5,572 nt of DNA from JBCCGI01 sp039029355 (GTDB lineage Bacteria > Planctomycetota > UBA1135 > GCA-002686595), in assembly GCA_039029355.1 (NCBI GenBank), contig JBCCGI010000178.1:1-5572 (forward strand), in the 5' to 3' direction. Shown here piece after piece: positions 1 through 4,818 of this stretch. Below the pieces are notes generated by a model. That model was given only the letters and a program-made list of their open reading frames with translations, had not been told where the DNA came from and searched no databases. The translations under genes and the position numbers were made by a program. Numbering within the stretch: position 1 is the stretch's first letter; each line of letters opens with the position of its first letter.

Positions 1-112
1 CGATGTCCCACTTGGCCGGCACCGTCGCGGTCGCGACTCGGATGACCTTGCCGTCCTCGACGACGGCGATGCCCGTGGCCTTGGTGTCCGGGTCGACCCC
101 GATCGTGATCAA
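1..112 (-). pseudogene. Duplicated, truncated 5' end of the resolvase gene (left arm of the fold-back)
   Basis: Read on the minus strand from the TTG at 112-110, this stretch encodes the first 37 residues of the resolvase at 159-683 with no difference, including the first catalytic aspartate, and then runs off the window edge. It is the mirror image of 159-270 and has no independent coding evidence. It is best treated as a by-product of the inverted repeat and should not be counted as a second gene. If reads were to show real sequence beyond position 1 on this side, it would become a second divergent copy. Confidence 0.6.
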
Positions 113-126
113 GCCACCGCCACCAC

Positions 127-162
127 CAGGACTACGAGGGCCTGCTGGCGGCGGTGGCTTGA
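127..162 (+). CDS. Possible C-terminal tail of the gene preceding the resolvase
   Basis: The frame ending in TGA at 160-162 reads QDYEGLLAAVA, a plausible protein C-terminus. Its stop overlaps the proposed TTG start of the resolvase (TTGA, with TTG at 159-161), as in tightly packed phage operons that use translational coupling. Everything left of about 122 belongs to the fold-back copy, so the body of this gene is missing and its function cannot be stated. The fragment is only about 11 codons, so the call is weak. Its main value is that it supports the TTG start and suggests where native sequence begins. Confidence 0.3.
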   Translation, partial: QDYEGLLAAVA

Positions 163-683
163 TCACGATCGGGGTCGACCCGGACACCAAGGCCACGGGC
201 ATCGCCGTCGTCGAGGACGGCAAGGTCATCCGAGTCGCGACCGCGACGGTGCCGGCCAAGTGGGACATCGACAAACGCACGCGGGCGATGGTGAAGCGCC
301 TGCACGAAGTGCTGACCGAGTTGAAGGCCCACGTCCCCCACCTGGACCGTGGCGTGGTCGAGGGACAGATGGTCTACCCGCGGGAGCGCACCCGACCGAA
401 CGACCTCATCCCCTTGGCGCACATCGCGGGTGCCGCGGAGGCCTACATCGGGGTGCTGTGGCACGTGGACGTGATCGTGCCGAAGCCGAAGGACTGGAAA
501 GGACAGGTCCCGAAGGACATCCACCAGCGACGCATCCTCGCGAAGGTGGGACTAGGGCCTGGCCTGGATGGCGTGCCCGGCGCTGAGTCGATGACGAGGG
601 CGCAGCGTGGACACGTGGTCGATGCGGTGGGGCTGGGGGCTTCGTTCCAGACGCAGTGTGTGGTCCGGGTTCGCAGGCAGTAA
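159..683 (+). CDS. RuvC-like Holliday junction resolvase (phage type)
   Basis: This probable cytoplasmic endonuclease of the RuvC family would cut four-way DNA junctions in a metal-dependent reaction, to resolve recombination or replication intermediates before packaging. From the TTG start it is 174 residues, close to the usual RuvC size. The RNase H-like fold opens with ITIGVDPDTKATGIAVVEDG, with Asp7 as the first acidic ligand. VVEGQMVY supplies Glu68, and GHVVDAVG near the C-terminus supplies His152 and Asp155 (HxxD). This matches the D-E-H/D-D active site of RuvC in spacing. The frame is open back to an ATG at position 3, but those 52 extra residues come from the antisense arm of the fold-back and include a proline and glycine run, so TTG 159, overlapping an upstream TGA, was chosen. 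No strong Shine-Dalgarno is seen; GAGG at 136-139 is too distant, so coupling to the preceding gene is likely. Its TAA abuts the stop of the opposing membrane-protein gene. Confidence 0.85.
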   Translation: MITIGVDPDTKATGIAVVEDGKVIRVATATVPAKWDIDKRTRAMVKRLHEVLTELKAHVPHLDRGVVEGQMVYPRERTRPNDLIPLAHIAGAAEAYIGVLWHVDVIVPKPKDWKGQVPKDIHQRRILAKVGLGPGLDGVPGAESMTRAQRGHVVDAVGLGASFQTQCVVRVRRQ

Positions 684-1229
684 TCAGATAGAATTACGTA
701 TCTGGTAAATCAGAGACAGCAAGGTTGTCGCGCCGAGAAACCAAAACGACAGGAAGAACACCATGGGCATGTGCCCGTCGACAAAACCCCGTTTACCGGT
801 CAACCCAAAATCAATACCTGTCAGCTCTACACTCTTCTTGATGTGCTTCTCCCGGTCGGTGACAGATAGAGCGTGCCAGTGAAAAAAAGCTGTCTGGAGA
901 CCATTTGTTACATCGAACGGCCCTCCGGCCGTCGACGGGGACTGGTCGGGGCGCTCCGCCAACAAAACAAGGACTCGGCACCACTGGTCGTCAACCTTGC
1001 AATCTGCCACCGACTTTTCCCACTTTCTTACCAACATTCCGCCCAAGACGCATACGGCAAGGGCGACGAATGAATAGTAGTAGGATGCCAGCCGGTCGTC
1101 CGCACCAAGTCCCACGAGCACGGTGACTAGTGACAACAGAATCGTGTGGAAGGTCAAAAAATAGCCGCGAAACGATTGCAGAATACGGTTTCGCAACATC
1201 CATGTCTGCATTAATTCAGTAGTTGCCAT
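684..1229 (-). CDS. Small three-helix membrane protein, second gene of the TIR cassette
   Basis: This gene encodes a 181-residue protein of unrecognised family. Hydrophobic segments lie at about residues 23-42, 50-67 and 155-176, with no cleavable signal peptide. Between helices 2 and 3 is a soluble loop of about 85 residues that starts with a basic and tryptophan-containing stretch (RKWEK) and is probably cytoplasmic. Two close N-terminal helices, a soluble middle and one C-terminal helix recall the topology of RipA-type membrane proteins and, for the first two helices, SLATT-type effectors of nucleotide-signalling systems. This is a likeness of layout only; no diagnostic motif was found. 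ATG 1229 is preferred over the in-frame GTG at 1235 because GAGG (1238-1235) lies 5 bases upstream of the ATG and would overlap the GTG. The gene follows the TIR-hydrolase gene after 52 bases on the same strand, so the two are probably cotranscribed. Its lower GC content matches that gene and differs from the phage genes. It could be the membrane effector, anchor or immunity partner of the TIR protein. Confidence 0.8.
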   Translation of the reverse strand: MATTELMQTWMLRNRILQSFRGYFLTFHTILLSLVTVLVGLGADDRLASYYYSFVALAVCVLGGMLVRKWEKSVADCKVDDQWCRVLVLLAERPDQSPSTAGGPFDVTNGLQTAFFHWHALSVTDREKHIKKSVELTGIDFGLTGKRGFVDGHMPMVFFLSFWFLGATTLLSLIYQIRNSI

Positions 1230-1234
1230 AGACA

Positions 1235-1238
1235 CCTC
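1235..1238 (-). promoter_or_regulatory. Ribosome binding site of the membrane-protein gene
   Basis: On the minus strand, GAGG is followed by the 5-base spacer TGTCT and then ATG at 1229. It decides the start in favour of ATG 1229 over GTG 1235, whose first base falls within the site. Confidence 0.6.
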
Positions 1239-1281
1239 GCACTACGTCGCCAACTCTTCATCTTGCAACACAGGCCGCTAC

Positions 1282-2880
1282 CTAGGGGCCAGGCCGGTTG
1301 CTATCGAACGACAGTATCATCTCAACGGTGAACTGACTCCACTCATCCCAGGTTCGCCCCCCCATGTTGGGGACATTAATGAAGTGCGACAATGACGGGA
1401 TCTGAAACATAGCCAAACCAGTCTTCGAGGGCATCAAGTTGTGGATATTCGATGTGTTGATGATCTCGTCGCTGCCGCCAAGCACCAACAGAAGCTTCTG
1501 CTTCTGTTGCTCAAGCATATCGTGAAGATCTACCTTGTTGTTGCCAAGGAAAACCGTATCGAAGTTCCTGGCCTTGACACCTTCGTAGGCCCTCGCTGCG
1601 TCGACTACGCCACGCTGCACATCTCTCCACTCATCCTTAAAAACCTGCGAAGCATTCATATCCTGGAATGATGCGCCCGAGTTGACCAGGACGCATGAGT
1701 TGAACGCGTCCGGGTCGTTCAGGAACGATTGCAGCGCGCACAGCCCTCCCAATGAAAATCCCAAGATCGAACATTTTGGCCGCTCCTCGAAGTTGCCATC
1801 AACAAAATCCTTCAAAGTGTTAATGCTAGGGTCCCGCCTCCCCGTCACATACGCGACCAGACAGGCAATATCGGCCATTAGCTGGTAATTGAGACGGACC
1901 AGTGATCTCGGGTGCGCGAGGAGCCCATACTTGATCGAGGCGGTGTACTTGTCCAGCAACTCTCGGTCATCTAGCCGATACTCGTCATCCTCGAAGAAAT
2001 CGTTGCAGTTGAAGAGAATATGCCGGCAAAAGTGCTGCGGCAATGGCAGAAGAACAGCCGCCATGCCGTTCGCCGCGAACGTGCTTCCCAGGCGATCCCA
2101 AATGCGCGTCTTTCCCTCTGCCAGCCCATTGATCATGATCATCAACCGTGACGCCTTGTAGTGCGGCAGATAAAAGCGCAGCGGGAAGGCGTCATTGAAC
2201 GGAAAGGGCCCCATTGCTGCAGCCGCTTCGGAGGCGAACTTCACGTGCTCCCGCCGAACGCGGTCGTGCGGCAATTGAACCGACCTAGCGAGTCGCAACT
2301 TCCGGTGTCTGGAGATCCTAAGCACTTCCTTGACACCGGCCTCTACGTACATTTCGACCTGCCGATCGACCTCTCGGAATCCTGTCCCAGCTCCAGCTTT
2401 CTCCTCAGAATCGGCTTCCCAAGTAGCTTCCTCACGGTCCTCAAAGGAAAGGCCAAGAGCTCGTACCAACTTGGCCATCCCCTGGTCCCATTGGGGATAC
2501 ATCTTGATCCAATGTATCTCAGATAGCTCCTGGTCCTTTGGCTCGCATTCGTCGAGCTTTACTGGGATAACGAAGACTTGACCAGGCGGGCGCTCATTCA
2601 GTTGGCCTAGCGCTGTCTTGATCTCTCGCTGCACGTATCCGGTCTTGTTGACCGAATCCGACGATATGAGCGCTACGAAGAAGTCGCACCATTCTCGAAT
2701 TACTCGCTGGATCTCAGGCTCCCACTGTTCGCCCGCGCGCATGTCCTCTGTGTCGATCCACGGCGCGGCACCCGCACGATCCAAATCGTCTCTGAGCCGA
2801 GCCGCTGCTTCCTTGTTCTCCTTGGCGTAGCTAATAAAGACTTTTGGCTTCCTGTTTTCCGATCCAGCATTCGAACTCAC
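1282..2880 (-). CDS. TIR domain-alpha/beta hydrolase fusion protein, putative phage-defence enzyme
   Basis: This is a 532-residue soluble protein with two enzyme-like domains. Residues about 11-142 form a TIR domain: strand A is KVFISYAKENKEAA, then WIDTEDMRAGEQW (41-53), the DFFVALISSDSV strand, and GYVQREIKTAL, in which Glu86 sits where TIR NADases carry the catalytic glutamate. A charged linker (about 145-170) and a helical stretch lead to an alpha/beta hydrolase (about 230-532). It has strand RLMIMINGLAEG (245-256), nucleophile elbow GFSLGG with Ser376, LGGSDEII with Asp471 and SLSHF with His499. A complete Ser-Asp-His triad is therefore present, and a cap-like insert lies at about 288-368. 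Bacterial TIR domains cleave NAD+ or make cyclic ADP-ribose-type signals; the hydrolase substrate (lipid, ester or nucleotide adduct) is unknown. GTG 2880 was chosen because GGAGG lies 8 bases upstream. The frame is open to 3120, but the 80 extra residues are Arg/Pro-rich and unlike a folded domain. It is the first gene of a cassette with the membrane protein downstream. GC is near 52% against about 67% in neighbours, which suggests horizontal acquisition. Confidence 0.9.
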   Translation of the reverse strand: MSSNAGSENRKPKVFISYAKENKEAAARLRDDLDRAGAAPWIDTEDMRAGEQWEPEIQRVIREWCDFFVALISSDSVNKTGYVQREIKTALGQLNERPPGQVFVIPVKLDECEPKDQELSEIHWIKMYPQWDQGMAKLVRALGLSFEDREEATWEADSEEKAGAGTGFREVDRQVEMYVEAGVKEVLRISRHRKLRLARSVQLPHDRVRREHVKFASEAAAAMGPFPFNDAFPLRFYLPHYKASRLMIMINGLAEGKTRIWDRLGSTFAANGMAAVLLPLPQHFCRHILFNCNDFFEDDEYRLDDRELLDKYTASIKYGLLAHPRSLVRLNYQLMADIACLVAYVTGRRDPSINTLKDFVDGNFEERPKCSILGFSLGGLCALQSFLNDPDAFNSCVLVNSGASFQDMNASQVFKDEWRDVQRGVVDAARAYEGVKARNFDTVFLGNNKVDLHDMLEQQKQKLLLVLGGSDEIINTSNIHNLMPSKTGLAMFQIPSLSHFINVPNMGGRTWDEWSQFTVEMILSFDSNRPGP

Positions 2881-2888
2881 GACGTCTG

Positions 2889-2893
2889 CCTCC
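2889..2893 (-). promoter_or_regulatory. Strong ribosome binding site of the TIR-hydrolase gene
   Basis: The minus strand reads AGAGGAGG, whose GGAGG core is at 2893-2889, followed by 8 bases and GTG at 2880. This near-consensus Shine-Dalgarno fixes the start of the TIR gene. It implies that the gene is translated independently and is not coupled to the tail operon. Confidence 0.7.
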
Positions 2894-2909
2894 TCTGGTG
2901 CTGAGCAAC

Positions 2910-2938
2910 ATACTAGACGCTCCGACGAGGAGCACCAG
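2910..2938 (-). promoter_or_regulatory. Weak candidate promoter for the TIR cassette
   Basis: TAGTAT (2915-2910) matches the -10 consensus at four of six positions. A poor -35 (CTGGTG, 2938-2933) lies 17 bases upstream. It is placed where composition changes from GC-rich phage sequence to the lower-GC cassette, 30 bases before the start codon. No terminator separates the cassette from the tail genes, so read-through from the late operon is an equally good explanation for expression. Confidence 0.22.
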
Positions 2939-3138
2939 GACCCGCTTCTCCGCTTTCCCTCCAGAACCGTAGGTGTTGGCCAGCGCCGTGCCTGGAACCA
3001 GGTGCTCCGGGGCGCTCGTCGCGATTCTGGCATCGGCCCAGCGCGCGGCTGCCCCGGCACCTCAGTTCCGTCAATGACTCCCGCGACGGCACCGTACGCC
3101 GGCTGCAGAGCAGGCGCCAATATCCAGTGCGGAATCGC

Positions 3139-3882
3139 TTAGACCAGCCCCCATCTCTCCCCCAAATACCCGACTAGCACCCCACGCTCCAGCGCACCCA
3201 GCGCCCGGTCGTAGACCACGATCTCCCCGATCTCGCCGTCTAGGTGCTGCAGGACGTCGCTGAAGGCACCGACGTTGAACTCGTCGGCGTTCTCGATCGA
3301 GCCATACCCCGTCACATCCACGGGTGACGCACCGGTCTCCACGCCATCCGCGAACTGCCTCAGGTCGTTCCCGTCCCGGACCATGGCGACCATGCGGACG
3401 GTGGCGTCGTTGTAGTTGGTGGCCGTATCCACGACCCTGCGGCTCGTGGTGTCGTCGTCGATCTCGCACACCAGGTCGCCGTTGTTGCCGTCGGCGTCGT
3501 TGACGCGGATGTGATACCTCACGGCGTTGCCCTTGGTGACCAGCGCCCCGCGGTTGGTGTCCGCGGTCCGGTAGACCACGTGGATCTCGAAGTCGCCGGC
3601 GAAGTCCAGGTCGTCGGTGTCCACCCGCCGCAGCAGGTCGTTCACGCCGTCGAACTCGAGCATCTGCCTCCCGCTCACCAGCACCGGGGTCGGCTGCTTC
3701 GTGATGTCCGCCTGGCTCAGGTCGTAGCCGTTGCCACTCTTGTCGGCCCAGGTGACCACATCCCCGCCGACGTCCGTGGTGATCGTGCCGTTGTCCTGCG
3801 CATCCCACCACCCGACCAGGCCAGGGATGGTCTTGGGCACCGCAGCCCCGAAGCGGCTCGGGTCGATGATGAGCAGCGACAT
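3139..3882 (-). CDS. LamG/concanavalin A-like domain protein, probable phage tail or receptor-binding component
   Basis: The 247-residue protein consists almost wholly of a LamG-like (laminin G-type jelly roll) fold, often found on phage tail fibres and bacterial surface proteins, where it binds sugars or other surface ligands. Recognisable segments in order are VGWWDAQDNGTI near residue 27, WADKSGNGYDLSQA, LEFDGVNDLLRR, the FEIHVVYRT strand, FADGVETGAS, FNVGAF, and the closing GEIGEIVVYDRAL followed by YLGERWGLV at the C-terminus. No signal peptide or membrane helix is seen. Its ATG overlaps the stop of the tail-fibre gene by one base (TGATG, 3884-3880), so translation is probably coupled; the upstream Shine-Dalgarno is weak. 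It is the last gene of the visible tail operon and is likely exposed at the tail tip as an adhesin. The ligand cannot be deduced. GC and codon use match the upstream tail genes. Confidence 0.85.
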   Translation of the reverse strand: MSLLIIDPSRFGAAVPKTIPGLVGWWDAQDNGTITTDVGGDVVTWADKSGNGYDLSQADITKQPTPVLVSGRQMLEFDGVNDLLRRVDTDDLDFAGDFEIHVVYRTADTNRGALVTKGNAVRYHIRVNDADGNNGDLVCEIDDDTTSRRVVDTATNYNDATVRMVAMVRDGNDLRQFADGVETGASPVDVTGYGSIENADEFNVGAFSDVLQHLDGEIGEIVVYDRALGALERGVLVGYLGERWGLV

Positions 3883-4817
3883 CAGACCTGTGATCCGATC
3901 AAGGTGACCTTGAGCCCAGCCGCACCCGTGCCCGCGGCATCCACATCGATGGTGATCTCCGCATCGTCGGCCAACGCAGCGTCCGAGATGACCGCCGGAG
4001 CTGCAGCCGTCGTGGACGTCAACTCGCCCTGGTCGATGCTCAGCTTCGTCGAGAGCACGCTCGATCCGCCCTCGTTCACGTCCACGGTCACCACCCCCGA
4101 ACTCGAAGCCGTGGTCAGCGACGCCCGCACGCCGCTCAGCGTGAAGCCATACGGCATCCTGAAGGTCACCTTGGCCGTGCCCGTCGTCAGCACCGTCGAC
4201 TCATCGCCCACGGCCACGATGATTGGGATCGTCGGGTTGCCAGAGCCGCCACCCCCACCAGCGCCGTAGGCGAAGACCACCCAGTCACTCGTCCCATCCG
4301 AGACCAGCTCCACCGCTTGGTTCTCGGTCGCGATGGCCAACGACGCCGCCCCATCGATCGTGTCCCCGCCGGTCGTCTGCAGAGTCACCGTCCCGGTGCC
4401 GATGTGCTTCACGACTACCCGTCGACCTTCGTTGGCGTCAGAGATGGCGGGCAACGTGAAGTTGAAGCTCCCCGCGCCCGACGTCAGCACCACGTCGTCC
4501 GTGTCCTGCAGCGAGTCCGCCATCGACACGGTCCGGAAGGTCCGCCGACGGAAGAGCTCCCAGCTGGACACGAGCTTCCACACCGTGCCGTTGCTGAAGG
4601 CCATGTGCTGGCCCGGGCTGCTACCCCCGTCGTAGTCGACGATCGCCAAGCACCATTCGAACTGCGCGGCTGGTCGCACCGCCTCGAGCGAGGCCAAGTC
4701 GCCAGCGTGCTGCAGGATCGGCAACGGCCGGTCGTAGAGCTGCTGGAAGTTGGTGTTGACCTGGTTCTCCCAGGCGTTGTCCCCCGAATTGACCGTGATG
4801 CGGCTCGGTCTCGCCAT
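3882..4817 (-). CDS. Phage tail-fibre-like structural protein
   Basis: The 311-residue protein is modular. Residues 1-35 (NAWENQVNTNFQQLYDRPLP) resemble short tail-attachment segments. Residues about 40-95 contain WCLAIVDYDGG and FSNGTVWKLVSSWELFRR, a small domain often seen as the fibre 'content plus label' module. Residues about 97-182 are a beta-rich module: DDVVLTSGAGSFNFTLP, then GRRVVVKHIGTGTVTLQTTG and VELVSDGTSDWVVFAYG. A glycine linker (187-193) leads to a C-terminal domain (about 196-311) with VTFRMPYGFTLSGVRASL, VTVDVNEGGSSVLSTKLSID, DAALADDAEITIDVD and GLKVTLIGSQV. From memory this domain is widespread in environmental phage tail proteins and is a likely surface-exposed trimeric fibre tip. 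AGGA at 4830-4827 precedes the ATG by 9 bases. The upstream tail-tip gene stops one base before the ATG (TGACATG), and the LamG gene overlaps its stop. A role in host attachment is inferred from family and context. Confidence 0.83.
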   Translation of the reverse strand: MARPSRITVNSGDNAWENQVNTNFQQLYDRPLPILQHAGDLASLEAVRPAAQFEWCLAIVDYDGGSSPGQHMAFSNGTVWKLVSSWELFRRRTFRTVSMADSLQDTDDVVLTSGAGSFNFTLPAISDANEGRRVVVKHIGTGTVTLQTTGGDTIDGAASLAIATENQAVELVSDGTSDWVVFAYGAGGGGGSGNPTIPIIVAVGDESTVLTTGTAKVTFRMPYGFTLSGVRASLTTASSSGVVTVDVNEGGSSVLSTKLSIDQGELTSTTAAAPAVISDAALADDAEITIDVDAAGTGAAGLKVTLIGSQV

Positions 4818-4818
4818 G

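Larger units (their letters stand above)
1..270. repeat. Near-perfect 121-bp inverted repeat (fold-back) at the left edge
   Basis: Base i pairs with base 271-i: bases 1-121 are the exact reverse complement of 150-270. The pairing continues imperfectly inward, with mismatches at 122/149 and 126/145, to a loop near 131-140. The right arm is the start of the resolvase gene, so the left arm is a backwards copy of the same coding sequence. A 121-bp perfect palindrome inside a phage coding region at a sequence edge is typical of a template-switch chimera from amplification or assembly. The imperfect native repeat at 123-130/141-148 could have primed it. A real hairpin end of a linear replicon is the biological alternative. 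The repeat itself is certain; calling it an artefact is inference. Confidence 0.97.
2881..3138. other. GC-rich stretch without a confident gene between tail genes and TIR cassette
   Basis: Apart from the ribosome binding site and weak promoter noted separately, no gene can be supported here. It is very GC-rich (47 of 60 bases at 3001-3060), so it belongs with the phage side. On the minus strand the frame from 3061 to the TAG at 2833-2831 is open for 76 codons with GC-rich third positions, and it contains the hydrophobic stretch KRVLVLLVGASSMLLS. It has no start codon at its beginning and runs into the TIR gene in another frame. It may be the remnant of a phage gene displaced by the cassette, or chance. 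A hairpin at 2983-3015 (GCGCC/GGCGC with an inner CCTGG-AA-CCAGG) has no U-tract. Confidence 0.4.

Noticed and set aside
3..158. ATG at position 3 as the start of the resolvase
   Set aside because: The 52 extra residues are the antisense of the gene's own start produced by the inverted repeat, with a Pro/Gly run across the loop. RuvC size and motif spacing fit TTG 159.
2983..3015. Hairpin as a terminator after the tail operon
   Set aside because: The stem is plausible, but there is no run of T after it on either strand, so intrinsic termination is unsupported.
2881..3120. N-terminal 80-residue extension of the TIR protein
   Set aside because: It is Arg/Pro-rich and lacks domain features. 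It lies in much more GC-rich DNA, and a near-consensus ribosome binding site points to GTG 2880.
2881..3120. Decayed IS5/DDE-type transposase, suggested by VIDGTEVPGQP and, in another frame, TYGSGGKAEKR
   Set aside because: Only two short weak resemblances in different frames with abnormal spacing, and no terminal inverted repeats or target duplication were seen.
3071..3811. 246-codon minus-strand frame overlapping the LamG gene
   Set aside because: It is a low-complexity Arg/Gly/His-rich translation, while the overlapping frame has a clear LamG fold and coupled start.
3511..4269. 252-codon plus-strand frame opposite the tail genes
   Set aside because: Antisense to two recognisable tail genes. 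It crosses their junction, is rich in Val/Pro/Ala as expected for a GC-rich shadow, and has no family motif.
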